Of a DNA stretch of 14,290 nucleotides, positions 1 to 8,457 are shown piece after piece (the stretch's first letter is position 1; each line of letters begins with the position of its first letter). The notes under the pieces are model-generated. The model saw nothing but the letters and a program-made list of their open reading frames with translations, was not told where the DNA came from and did not search any database. Made by a program: the position numbers and the translations under genes. This stretch comes from Terrimonas sp964445775 (GTDB lineage Bacteria; Bacteroidota; Bacteroidia; Chitinophagales; Chitinophagaceae), in NCBI GenBank assembly GCA_964445775.1, contig CAYUMH010000117.1, positions 1 through 14,290 on the forward strand, given 5' to 3'.

Positions 1-1
1 G

Positions 2-1591
2 CTGGAAAGTCTTGGTTATAACTTCATTTCCGGATCAGATACTGAAGTAGCATTAAAAGCAATTGATAAATGGGGAACAGATGCGGTGAAAAAATTTGTA
101 GGTATGTTCGCTATAGCGATATACCACACTATTACCAAAGACCTTTACCTTATCAGGGACCGGATTGGTGTTAAGCCCTTGTATTACCATACAACAGAAA
201 GTAGTATCGCATTTTCCAGTGAATTAAAAGGGTTAAAACCATACCTTGATCAGAACTCTTCTAACACAATCAGTTCATTTGCCCTGTCTTCTTTTCTTTC
301 ACTTGGATACCAGATGAATGATCAGTCTATACTGGAAAATGTAAAAAAGTTAACCCCGGGCTCTATTCTTCACTGGAAAAACGGGGTGGTTAAAATAACA
401 CCATACTGGGAGTTAAATTTTTTAAACCCCGAAGAAAATAACCGTAGTGAAGACGATTATTTAGATGAATTGGAAGATATAATCATAAAGGCCTTTAAGT
501 ATAGAATGGTGGCTGATGTGCCGGTAGGTGTTTTTTTAAGTGCTGGTATTGACAGTTCGCTGGTAGCAGCAGTGTTGAGTAAACATTACGGGCAAATAAA
601 GACTTTTACGATTGGTTTTAATGAAAAAGGATATGACGAAAGTAAAGATGCATTAAAAATAGCGCAGTATTTAAAAACAGATCATACGGACGCTTATTTA
701 ACACCGGACATTGCATTAGATATCCTTCACTCCATGTATGATATCTATGACGAACCGCATGGCGATAATTCATGTATTCCAACAACTTTTGTATCCCGTT
801 TAGCCAAAGAAAACAAGGTAAAAGTGGTGTTGAGTGCCGACGGTGGTGATGAACTATTTGGCGGCTATACAAGGTACCTGGAGATGCATAAACGATGGGA
901 ACAATTACAACCTGTAAGAAAGTTAGGATTACATACAATAGGCGGCATAGGCGCCGGAATGGCAGCTGCTGTTCAACCCGGCAGCAAATCCAATAAATGG
1001 AGAAGATATAAAGATATTTTAACCGCCCCCGACTTTATTACCTTTTATCAAAGAATTATCAGGTCAACTTCTGTAGCCGAACTCAAATCGGTTTTTCCTG
1101 ACTTTATTGAACCACTAGTAAATTATGCCCCTTCTACCCCTGTATTGGAAATGTGCAATTGGGACTTTCACCATTACTTAATTAATAATAACCTGGTAAA
1201 AGTAGACAGGGCCACCATGTATAATGGTATTGAAGGCCGGGAACCATTTTTAGACCATCATTTAATGGAATTTGCGGCCAGGCTTCCGCAGCAGTATAAA
1301 ATCAAAAACGGCACGACGAAGTATTTATTGAAAAAATTACTTGCCCGGTATCTGCCCACACCTTTATTTGATCTTCCCAAAAGAGGTTTTGGAGCTCCTA
1401 TACAACAGTGGCTAAAACAGCACTATCAAGACTCGGTACAAGATGTTTTACAATCCCCTGCCCCGATGCTCAACACCAGAACGGTTAGTAATATGATTGC
1501 GCAACATGCTAACAAAAAAGATATTAATTATGTATTGTTGTGGCAACTCTATAGTTTTCAGATGTGGTATAATAAATGGAAAAGCAATTAA
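2..1591 (+). CDS. AsnB-like glutamine-dependent amidotransferase, 5'-truncated by the window edge
   Basis: This is an asparagine-synthase-family enzyme: an N-terminal class II glutaminase domain releases ammonia and a C-terminal ATP-PP-loop domain uses it to form an amide. The frame is open from base 2 and its first residues (LESLGYNF, then SDTEV and VGMFAIAI) align with residues 89 onward of the complete paralogue at 3803. About 88 N-terminal residues, including the catalytic Cys2, therefore lie upstream. The GTG at 86 is not a real start. The synthetase domain shows VADVPVGVFLSAGIDSS (PP-loop at about 539-559), SADGGDELFGGY, and the C-terminal RATMYNGIEGREPFLDH and KRGFGAPIQQW blocks. The usual SGGxDS loop is SAGIDS here. 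Within a polysaccharide cluster such enzymes (WbpS/WbmE type) usually amidate uronic acids rather than make asparagine; that role is inferred. It overlaps or abuts the next gene, so the two are probably co-transcribed. Confidence 0.93.
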   Translation: MESLGYNFISGSDTEVALKAIDKWGTDAVKKFVGMFAIAIYHTITKDLYLIRDRIGVKPLYYHTTESSIAFSSELKGLKPYLDQNSSNTISSFALSSFLSLGYQMNDQSILENVKKLTPGSILHWKNGVVKITPYWELNFLNPEENNRSEDDYLDELEDIIIKAFKYRMVADVPVGVFLSAGIDSSLVAAVLSKHYGQIKTFTIGFNEKGYDESKDALKIAQYLKTDHTDAYLTPDIALDILHSMYDIYDEPHGDNSCIPTTFVSRLAKENKVKVVLSADGGDELFGGYTRYLEMHKRWEQLQPVRKLGLHTIGGIGAGMAAAVQPGSKSNKWRRYKDILTAPDFITFYQRIIRSTSVAELKSVFPDFIEPLVNYAPSTPVLEMCNWDFHHYLINNNLVKVDRATMYNGIEGREPFLDHHLMEFAARLPQQYKIKNGTTKYLLKKLLARYLPTPLFDLPKRGFGAPIQQWLKQHYQDSVQDVLQSPAPMLNTRTVSNMIAQHANKKDINYVLLWQLYSFQMWYNKWKSN

Positions 1592-2676
1592 AAATGACTA
1601 AACGAAAAGTTATACATATTATTGATAACCTGGGAAGAGGTGGGGCGGAAACAATGTTGGTTGAATTATTACCCGACTTAAATAAAAAATATGAGCTGAT
1701 ATTGGTGACTTTAACTGATAGATGCGATTTTGATGATAATGATCTTCACTATAGTAAAAGGTATATACTACAGTACAAAGGATATAGTGATCTATGGTTT
1801 GCCGCCAAACGGCTTAACAAAATTATCAAGGCCGAAAACCCTGATATCATCAGAAGCCAGTTATACTGGAGTACGATCGTTACCAGGTTAGCCATTGGTA
1901 AATCAACACCTTATTTATTCAGTGTACATGCAACAGTTGACGAGGATCCTATTGTATGGTATAAAAAGAAATTTATAAATCTCCTTGAAAAACTGACTTA
2001 TCATCCCAGGCAACATATGATGGGCGTTACCCGTGCTGTAGTTGATAGTTTTACCAGGTTTCACCCAAAGCATGGAAAGACCTATTTATTACACAATTTT
2101 GTAAGGGACCAGTTTTTTAAAACCAACTATCAATTTTCATTTGACGGAAATCGTCACCTGAAAATAACCAGTGTTGGAAATATACGGTTGATAAAAAATG
2201 TTTCTTTCTTAGTCGAGGTCATGAATTTATTAAAAGAGTACAATATAATATTGGATGTGTATGGTGATGGCGACATGCAAACAACTGTACAGGAACAGAT
2301 AGACCGGTATGGCTTAAAAAAAATGACACTTAAAGGCACCAGAAAAGATATTCACCAGGTATTACCTGATTATGATATATACATATCCGCTTCTACAGTA
2401 GAAGGGTTTGGAATAGCTGTGGCCGAAGCAATGAGCGTAGGATTACCGGCTTTTATATCAGATATTCCGGTTTACAGAGAAATAGGCGGAGAACAGGCCA
2501 TATATTTTGATAATAAAAATGCCCGGGCAACAGCAGATTTATTGATAAAAGCACTAAGTGATCCTGATTGGTTAGCTGGTATTAGTAGTACAACAAAAGA
2601 ATATGCAAAGCAGCATTTCTTGAAAAGCAATTATATAGACAAATTAGATAACATTTATTCGGAGATAAGCCATTAA
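1576..2676 (+). CDS. GT4-type (GT-B fold) glycosyltransferase
   Basis: A retaining GT-B glycosyltransferase of the GT4 type, cytoplasmic and probably membrane-associated, that transfers a sugar from a nucleotide donor to the growing lipid-linked repeat unit. Visible signs are the N-terminal IHIIDNLGRGGAETML strand and loop (about residues 13-28), a VYGDGD strand end at 228-233, and the C-terminal donor-binding segment SASTVEGFGIAVAEAMSVGLP with the EX7E pair at E276 and E284. Length (366 aa) is normal for the family. The ATG at 1576 overlaps the upstream amidotransferase by 16 bases. A second ATG at 1594, two bases after that gene's stop, gives MTKRKVIHIID and is equally plausible. Donor and acceptor cannot be read from sequence. 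The stop is followed after one base by the next gene, indicating an operon. Confidence 0.93.
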   Translation: MEKQLKMTKRKVIHIIDNLGRGGAETMLVELLPDLNKKYELILVTLTDRCDFDDNDLHYSKRYILQYKGYSDLWFAAKRLNKIIKAENPDIIRSQLYWSTIVTRLAIGKSTPYLFSVHATVDEDPIVWYKKKFINLLEKLTYHPRQHMMGVTRAVVDSFTRFHPKHGKTYLLHNFVRDQFFKTNYQFSFDGNRHLKITSVGNIRLIKNVSFLVEVMNLLKEYNIILDVYGDGDMQTTVQEQIDRYGLKKMTLKGTRKDIHQVLPDYDIYISASTVEGFGIAVAEAMSVGLPAFISDIPVYREIGGEQAIYFDNKNARATADLLIKALSDPDWLAGISSTTKEYAKQHFLKSNYIDKLDNIYSEISH

Positions 2677-2677
2677 C

Positions 2678-3691
2678 ATGAAAGTCAGCACCATCATTAC
2701 CGCCTATAACCTGGAAAACTATATTAGCGAAGCCATCGATTCGGTACTTAAACAGACCAGGCCCGCTGATGAGATAATTGTTGTGGACGATTGCAGCACC
2801 GACAACACCGCCAATATTATCAAAAGTTATGGGTCAAAAGTTCAATACTTAAAAATGCCTGTTAATTCAGGAGGCCTAAGCACAACATTTTATGGTTTAC
2901 AACATAGCTCCGGCGATATAGCAACTTTTCTCGATGGAGACGATACATGGATGCCTGAAAAGATTGAAAATGTATTGGCCCTTTTTGAACAATACGAGAA
3001 TATGGTAATTGTTTCACACGATTATCAACGGGTGACGGCCAAACTCGAACCCATCAATTATCAGGATGATACGCAAGAAAATATTGAACGTATTTTAACC
3101 AAAACAAGTGATCCTGTTGAACAAAGTGAACTTTTTAAAGAGTCAATTCTTGCAAAACTGGGTTACTGGGGAGGAAGCGCTTATTCGCTGCGAAAAAAAT
3201 ACATAGACCTCGTGGCTTTTGAAAATTGGCGTACATCCTTCCAGTATATCAGAAACACCTATCTTGATCTTGTTTTGCCAACCTTTATACTCGTAAATCA
3301 CCCTGATGTTATGGTTGGATATGTTCCAAAAAAGTTATTCAACTATCGCATTCATAACAATAACACTTCCGGCAATAATATCCCAACGATTGAAGCAGCC
3401 AGGAAAGCATTGAGTATGGGCTATAGAACAACAGAGGCCACCTATGGTCTTATTAAAAATATCCCCGCATATAATGCATATGCCAGGAAACAGGTTTTAT
3501 TTATAACTGAATATGAATACCTGGAAGATATTTATTGTAACAGAAAAATTGCTGCCTGGAAAAAGTACCTGCAGCTTTTTAAGCAACTTTGGAACTGGCC
3601 TCTCCGGATAAAAGAGTTTAAAAGAATAGTGATTGCAACAATTTTTGGACCTACAATCTTTCTTAAATTAAAAAGCCGGGTATCAAAATAA
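2678..3691 (+). CDS. GT2-type (GT-A fold) glycosyltransferase
   Basis: An inverting GT-A glycosyltransferase of the GT2 type. The N-terminus MKVSTIITAYNLENYISEAIDSVLKQT is the standard first Rossmann strand and helix. VVDDCSTDNT (residues 35-44) is the nucleotide-binding acidic loop, and FLDGDDTW (85-91) supplies the DXD-like metal-binding motif at D86-G-D88-D89. The C-terminal part carries FNYRIHNNNTSGNN, a motif commonly seen late in GT2 enzymes of O-antigen clusters. Length of 337 aa is normal. No transmembrane segments are obvious. The ATG lies one base after the previous stop, with a weak GGAG 13 bases upstream. It is the last gene of the first tight group. Sugar specificity is unknown. 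Confidence 0.93.
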   Translation: MKVSTIITAYNLENYISEAIDSVLKQTRPADEIIVVDDCSTDNTANIIKSYGSKVQYLKMPVNSGGLSTTFYGLQHSSGDIATFLDGDDTWMPEKIENVLALFEQYENMVIVSHDYQRVTAKLEPINYQDDTQENIERILTKTSDPVEQSELFKESILAKLGYWGGSAYSLRKKYIDLVAFENWRTSFQYIRNTYLDLVLPTFILVNHPDVMVGYVPKKLFNYRIHNNNTSGNNIPTIEAARKALSMGYRTTEATYGLIKNIPAYNAYARKQVLFITEYEYLEDIYCNRKIAAWKKYLQLFKQLWNWPLRIKEFKRIVIATIFGPTIFLKLKSRVSK

Positions 3692-3802
3692 AAAACTATT
3701 GTTTAAAATCGTTCATGTATTTGCATCTAAAGCCGATACTATCAACTAAGCTCTTGCCTTACGAATAAAGCTAAACCCATTTAATAATTTATTTACACTT
3801 AT

Positions 3803-5710
3803 ATGTGCGGAATCAGTGGTTTTATTGATTTTAATAAAAAACGCGGCAAGAAAGATATTGAATCTATGACGTCGGTCATGTCTCACCGCGGACCTGACGG
3901 CCAGGGAATCTTTTTTTATGAAGGGGTAAATGTTAATATCGCATTTGGGCATCGGCGCTTATCAATCATTGACCTGAGTCATGCTGCTGACCAACCGATG
4001 CATTTCAAACACCTGACCGCTGTATTCAACGGAGAGGTATACAACTTCCAGGAAATAAAAAATCAGCTGATCAGTTTAGGCCATACATTTCAAACTACTT
4101 CTGATACAGAAGTTATCTTGCATAGCTGGCTGGAATGGGGAGAAGAAGCCATACAAAAATGGATCGGAATGTTTGCTATTGTCATTTTTGACAAGGAAAA
4201 GAACGAGATCATCTGTATCAGAGACCGTGCCGGTGTTAAGCCCTTTTATTACCAGTATAAACAACAGGAACATTTTATTTTTGGGTCAGAGTTGAAAGCC
4301 CTGATGATGTTCCCTGGCTTTGAAAAAAAAATTGATCCTGATGTTGTAGCATCCTACCTGCAATATGGATATGTATCCGGCTCTGACTGTATATTTGAAA
4401 ACACAAAAAAATTAAAACCTGGTCATTTATTACGCCTGCATTTAAATACAGGTGAACATACCATCAGGCAATATTGGAATGTTTACGACCATTATAACAA
4501 GCCTAAATTGTCCATCAGCTTACCTGATGCAATTGAAGAAACCGAACGTATATTGGAAAAAGCCTTTCAATATAGAATGGTAGCAGACGTACCTGTAGGT
4601 GTTTTTTTAAGCGGGGGGTACGACAGTACTTGTGTCACTGCTTTGCTACAAAAACAAAGTACTGAAAAATTAAAAACTTTCACCATCGGCATGACCGATG
4701 CAAAACTTGATGAAGCGCCATTTGCCAAACAAATTGCTAATCGTTTAGGTACTGACCATACAGAATATTATTGTACAACAAAAGAGGCCTTGGATATTAT
4801 TCCTGATCTGCCATTTTATTATGATGAGCCTTTTGCTGATAGCAGTGCTATCCCTACTATATTAGTTAGCCGAATAGCCAGGGAAAAAGTAACTGTAGCA
4901 TTAAGTGCAGATGCAGGTGATGAAATTTTTGCCGGTTACAACCGATATGATTATATAAGTCGCTACGGAGATAAATTAGCTAAAATTCCTAAACCATTAA
5001 GAAAAATGATGGCTGGAATAATGGGGAATATTTCATCAGAAAACATTCCTGTTCTAAAAAATAAAGCCAATTTCCATAGCCGTTACGACAAATTAAAAAA
5101 CCTGTTAAATGACCCTTCTCCATCTGAGTTACTGAAGAACCTTTCACAGGTATTTGACAACAAGGATATAACTCGGCTATTTGCCACCCAGCCCCGTTTT
5201 TTAGAAACATTACATACAACAACCGAATTACAGAAAGATTACTATGATGCGCTTTCTTTTATGATGGCCGTAGATTACCAGACCTATATGGTAGATGACA
5301 TTTTACAGAAGGTTGACAGGGCAACAATGAGTACAAGCCTGGAAGGCCGTGAACCATTTTTAGATCAAACGATTATTGAGTGGGCCGCTCAGCTGCCATC
5401 TGATTATAAATATCATAACGGGACTAAAAAATACATTCTCAGGCAAATAGTTCATAAACATATTCCGAAAGAAATGATGGACAGACCTAAAATGGGGTTT
5501 GGGATTCCAGTACAGGATTGGTTACAAAAAGAACTCAAACCAATTGTCTTGGAATATTTGTCAACTGACGCAATTAATAAGCACCAATTGTTCAATAGTA
5601 CTGAAGTCAATAAACTAGTTACAGATTTTTATTCCGGAAGAGTAGAAAAGTATTTAAAGATCTGGTATTTATTAATGTTCCAAATGTGGTACACAAAGTG
5701 GGTTGGATAA
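3803..5710 (+). CDS. AsnB-like glutamine-dependent amidotransferase (complete, second copy)
   Basis: A complete 635-aa member of the asparagine-synthase family. The start MCGISGF places the catalytic Cys at residue 2 once Met is removed. The glutaminase domain continues through HRGPDGQG (28-35), VFNGEVYNF (74-82) and SDTEV (100-104). The synthetase domain carries VADVPVGVFLSGGYDST with the PP-loop at 270-276, SADAGDE at 368-374 (the family usually has GDGGDE), REPFLD and KMGFGIPVQDW. It is a paralogue of the truncated gene at the left edge. They share the 12-residue stretch MVADVPVGVFLS and a 17-base identical block (524-540 and 4595-4611). In this setting it most likely amidates a uronic-acid sugar; AsnB itself in amino-acid metabolism is less likely but cannot be excluded. 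A 111-base gap precedes it, so it may start a second transcript. Confidence 0.95.
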   Translation: MCGISGFIDFNKKRGKKDIESMTSVMSHRGPDGQGIFFYEGVNVNIAFGHRRLSIIDLSHAADQPMHFKHLTAVFNGEVYNFQEIKNQLISLGHTFQTTSDTEVILHSWLEWGEEAIQKWIGMFAIVIFDKEKNEIICIRDRAGVKPFYYQYKQQEHFIFGSELKALMMFPGFEKKIDPDVVASYLQYGYVSGSDCIFENTKKLKPGHLLRLHLNTGEHTIRQYWNVYDHYNKPKLSISLPDAIEETERILEKAFQYRMVADVPVGVFLSGGYDSTCVTALLQKQSTEKLKTFTIGMTDAKLDEAPFAKQIANRLGTDHTEYYCTTKEALDIIPDLPFYYDEPFADSSAIPTILVSRIAREKVTVALSADAGDEIFAGYNRYDYISRYGDKLAKIPKPLRKMMAGIMGNISSENIPVLKNKANFHSRYDKLKNLLNDPSPSELLKNLSQVFDNKDITRLFATQPRFLETLHTTTELQKDYYDALSFMMAVDYQTYMVDDILQKVDRATMSTSLEGREPFLDQTIIEWAAQLPSDYKYHNGTKKYILRQIVHKHIPKEMMDRPKMGFGIPVQDWLQKELKPIVLEYLSTDAINKHQLFNSTEVNKLVTDFYSGRVEKYLKIWYLLMFQMWYTKWVG

Positions 5711-5782
5711 TAGCCAATTTTATGTAAAATGTAATATCTTTATAATATAAGATTTGCTAACATAAACACCCCCGTACTACTT

Positions 5783-6400
5783 TTGATAGGCATAGTAGAT
5801 TATAAGAGTAACAACATTAATGCAGTTTATCGTCAAGTTAAACTTTTTACCAATCACGTTAAAATAGTTTCAACGAGTAAAGACCTGGCGGATGTGAGTA
5901 AAATAATACTCCCAGGGGTCGGTCATTTTGGTGCAGCAGTGGCATCGCTTAAAGATACAGGGCTTTTTGAAACTATAAAAGAACGGGTAACAATAAAACA
6001 AACTCCGATTTTAGGTATCTGCCTGGGAATGCAATTGTTTGGAAATGATAGCACTGAATCACCCGCAACTGAGGGAATTGGATTACTCAACGGTACAACT
6101 ACAAAACTTTTTGCGGAACCGGGAAATCATCACCAGAAAGTACCGCATATTGGATGGAACAGTATTGATGTACAGCATAATAGCGTATTGCTTAAGAATA
6201 TAACGACCGAAATGTTTTTCTTTTTTTCGCACAGTTATACCTATACCCCGGCTTTGTCATCCGCAATAGTTGCAACAACAAATTACGGACAGCAAATAGC
6301 GACAGTCGTAGAGTCCCAACATATATTTGGTGTTCAGTTTCATCCGGAGAAAAGCAGAGCAGCCGGCACCATTATTATCCAAAACTTTATTACAGTATAA
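5783..6400 (+). CDS. hisH: HisH-like class I glutaminase subunit of an acetamidino-sugar amidotransferase
   Basis: A class I (triad) glutamine amidotransferase of the HisH family, 205 aa, that hydrolyses glutamine and delivers ammonia to its HisF-like partner. Visible are LPGVGHFG (43-50), the nucleophile elbow LGICLGMQLF with Cys80, KVPHIGWN (119-126), FFSHSYTY (147-154) and GVQFHPEKS with His187 and Glu189, completing the triad. The start is TTG at 5783. The frame has no ATG between the in-frame stop at 5732-5734 and this codon, and MIGIVDY matches the family N-terminus. The family's DYGxGN reads DYKSNN here, losing both glycines. The stop TAA shares one base with the ATG of the next gene. 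No other his genes are nearby, and the WbpG-like gene two places downstream indicates sugar amidination, as for HisH2 of the Pseudomonas aeruginosa O-antigen, rather than histidine synthesis. Confidence 0.93.
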   Translation: MIGIVDYKSNNINAVYRQVKLFTNHVKIVSTSKDLADVSKIILPGVGHFGAAVASLKDTGLFETIKERVTIKQTPILGICLGMQLFGNDSTESPATEGIGLLNGTTTKLFAEPGNHHQKVPHIGWNSIDVQHNSVLLKNITTEMFFFFSHSYTYTPALSSAIVATTNYGQQIATVVESQHIFGVQFHPEKSRAAGTIIIQNFITV

Positions 6401-7158
6401 TGTTTCATCCAAGGGTTATTGCCGTATTGTTACTGTCAGACAATGTACTTGTAAAAACAACCCGGTTTCTGCATCCTGTATATATAGGGGACCCTATCAA
6501 TGCCGTACGTATTTTTAATGATTTTGAGATAGATGAGTTAATAATCCTTGATATAGGTGCGACAAAAAACAAAACAACATTCCCCTTTTCATTACTGGAA
6601 AAAATTGTGCTTCATGCAAAAATGCCTTTAGGTATTGGCGGAGGGTTTAACACTATTGAAGATATCACTCATGCCCTGCAACTGGGGGCAGAAAAAATCA
6701 TACTGGGCACTTCTGCCATTCAGGATGAGTCATTAATAAAGCATGCAGTATCTACGGTAGGCGCCTCAGCAATTTCCATTTGTATTGATGTAAAAAAAGG
6801 GGAAGCAGGGACATATTATGCACATTACCTGAATGGTTCTAAACCCGCTATTGTACCTCCTGCCATATTAGCCAGGAAAATGGAGTCATTGGGCGTGGGA
6901 GAAATTATATTGCAAAACATTGATAATGATGGCTCAATGGAAGGATTTGACCTGGACTTATTACAATCTGTATCTGCTTCTCTCAGTATACCGGTAGTAG
7001 CACTTGGCGGAGCCGGGAATATTGGTCATTTAAAACAAGCTTTCAGTATTGGTAAAGCAAGTGCAATAGCCGCAGGTAGCATGTTTGTGTTTTATAATAA
7101 CCAAAAGCAGGTACTTATTAACTATCCGCGAAACACACTCGATATTTTTAGCCAATGA
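6400..7158 (+). CDS. hisF: AglZ/HisF2-type HisF-like acetamidino-modification protein
   Basis: A (beta/alpha)8 barrel of the HisF family, 252 aa, partner of the upstream HisH-like glutaminase; it should form the ammonia channel for the WbpG-like enzyme. It retains YIGDPINAVRIFN (28-40), ELIILDIGAT (46-55), GIGGGF (78-83), CID with Asp130, IDNDGSMEGFDLDLL (174-188) and ALGGAGN (201-207). The catalytic Asp11 of true HisF, in the block IIPCLDVKDG, is replaced: the block reads VIAVLLLSDN and residue 11 is Leu. This LLL signature fits the HisF2/AglZ group, which accompanies N-acetyl sugar amidotransferases and does not cyclise the histidine intermediate. It overlaps the upstream gene by one base and the downstream gene by four (ATGA), indicating translational coupling and probably fixed stoichiometry. 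Confidence 0.93.
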   Translation: MFHPRVIAVLLLSDNVLVKTTRFLHPVYIGDPINAVRIFNDFEIDELIILDIGATKNKTTFPFSLLEKIVLHAKMPLGIGGGFNTIEDITHALQLGAEKIILGTSAIQDESLIKHAVSTVGASAISICIDVKKGEAGTYYAHYLNGSKPAIVPPAILARKMESLGVGEIILQNIDNDGSMEGFDLDLLQSVSASLSIPVVALGGAGNIGHLKQAFSIGKASAIAAGSMFVFYNNQKQVLINYPRNTLDIFSQ

Positions 7159-8261
7159 GGAACTACCAGCAATGTACTTACTGTGTAATGGATACAACCG
7201 ATCCTGATATTGTTTTTGATACAAACGGGAGATGTAATCATTGTATAGAATTCGAGAAACAGGCCTTAGATTTTCAAAAAACGGAAAAATGGTCTTCCAA
7301 AACCCTGGAACAACTCATTGCTGAAATAAAATTATCTGGCAGGAATAAAAAATATGATTGCGTTCTTGGCGTGAGCGGTGGGGTGGATAGCAGTTATCTT
7401 GCCTATCAGCTTAAGCAACTTGGATTGAGGGTGCTGTTAGTACATATGGATAACGGATGGGATTCTTATGCGTCAGTAGCCAATATCAAAAACATGGTAG
7501 ATATTTTAGAGTTTGACTACGAAAGTTACGTACTGGATTGGAAAGAATTTCAACAACTACAACTCGCCTTTTTAAAAGCCGATGTTATAGAAGCGGAAAC
7601 ACCAACCGATATAGCTATTTCCGGATGCCTGCATAAAGTGGCTGCAAAATATAATGTGAAGTATATTATTGGCGGAGGCAACCTTTCCACAGAAGGTATC
7701 TTACCTGCCCATTGGCATTATAACCATAAAGACAAGAAATATCTTACCGGTGTAAACAGGATTTTCGGGAACCCCAAGTTAAAAAATTTTCCCCATTTTG
7801 GTTTTTGGGAAGAAGTATATTATAAAGTATTCAAGGGGATTAAAATGGCTTATGTTATAAACTTTTTTAATTTCGAAAAGCGCCAGGCGATAGAATTACT
7901 AAAAGATAAGCTCAACTGGAGACAATACGGGGGTAAACATCATGAATCCTATTTTACCAAATTTGTGCAAGCCTACCTTCTACCGGCTAAGTTTGCTTTA
8001 GATTACAGGAGAGCTACTTACTCAAGTATGATTTGTAGCGGTCAAATGTCCAGGGAAGATGCATTGAATGCTTTACAAAAATTTCCATATGATCCCGCTA
8101 CTATAGAAGAAGATCTGACTTATGTGGCAGCCAAATTAGATATTGATGCGCACTCACTGAAAGCAATAATCCGCCGTCCTGCAAAATCGTATAAAGACTA
8201 CCCGAACGCAGACAAGATATTACAACCTATTTATAAATTATATAAATGGATAAAAAGTTAA
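7155..8261 (+). CDS. wbpG: N-acetyl sugar amidotransferase (WbpG/PseA type)
   Basis: An ATP-PP-loop enzyme, 368 aa, that converts an acetamido group on a nucleotide sugar into an acetamidino group using ammonia from the HisH/HisF-like pair. The N-terminus QQCTYCVMDTTDP and RCNHC supply two Cys pairs (C7/C10 and C27/C30), a probable metal site. The PP-loop is VSGGVDSSYLA, with S74-S80. Further family blocks are LVHMDNGWDS, SGCLHKVA, IIGGGNLSTEG and KHHESYFTKFVQAYLLPAKFALDYRRA, ending with a SGQMSREDAL stretch. In P. aeruginosa WbpG makes the acetamidino-mannuronic acid of B-band O-antigen; PseA acts on pseudaminic acid in Campylobacter. Which sugar is used here cannot be told, because no pse, leg or wbpABDEI genes are visible. 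The gene symbol indicates family, not proven orthology. Confidence 0.93.
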   Translation: MRNYQQCTYCVMDTTDPDIVFDTNGRCNHCIEFEKQALDFQKTEKWSSKTLEQLIAEIKLSGRNKKYDCVLGVSGGVDSSYLAYQLKQLGLRVLLVHMDNGWDSYASVANIKNMVDILEFDYESYVLDWKEFQQLQLAFLKADVIEAETPTDIAISGCLHKVAAKYNVKYIIGGGNLSTEGILPAHWHYNHKDKKYLTGVNRIFGNPKLKNFPHFGFWEEVYYKVFKGIKMAYVINFFNFEKRQAIELLKDKLNWRQYGGKHHESYFTKFVQAYLLPAKFALDYRRATYSSMICSGQMSREDALNALQKFPYDPATIEEDLTYVAAKLDIDAHSLKAIIRRPAKSYKDYPNADKILQPIYKLYKWIKS

Positions 8262-8457
8262 AAAACATCACAGTTATTGAAAAAGTTAAGCATGTTATGT
8301 GTATATATATTGAGAATACAATAGCAAAAAGTATCTCTCCCTTTATCGCGCATAAGTAAACTGATATTATTTAAGAACGCTTGTTTACAATTCCCTGTAC
8401 TGATCAAACCTGCCAGTTTGTTAACTTTTGCACCCAACTGGTCAAATAATTAAATTT
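8262..8457. other. 196-base intergenic gap without recognisable gene
   Basis: This is the longest gap in the plus-strand series, A/T-rich and without an open frame of note. It contains a weak inverted repeat, CCAGTT (8413-8418) and AACTGG (8436-8441), around an AACTTTTG that resembles the Bacteroidota -7 element with one mismatch, but no matching -33 element at the right distance. A promoter for the 8458 gene is possible but not shown. Confidence 0.3.

Noticed and set aside
86..88. GTG as the start of the first amidotransferase
   Set aside because: The frame is open from base 2 and the upstream residues align with the family, so the true start is outside the window.
3716..3723. Possible Bacteroidota -7 element (TGTATTTG) upstream of the second AsnB gene
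   Set aside because: It has one mismatch to TAnnTTTG, and the only nearby TTG (3699-3701) is about 14 bases away rather than 19-21.
5749..5756. Possible -7 element (AAGATTTG) upstream of the HisH-like gene
   Set aside because: One mismatch and no TTTG at the right distance upstream; in such A/T-rich DNA this is expected by chance.
5783..7158. HisH and HisF as histidine-biosynthesis genes
   Set aside because: The HisF-like protein lacks Asp11, no other his genes are nearby, and the pair is coupled to a WbpG-like gene.
8428..8457. Upstream TTG start for the 8458 glycosyltransferase
   Set aside because: The 10 extra residues have no family character, and an ATG stands exactly where the conserved N-terminus begins.
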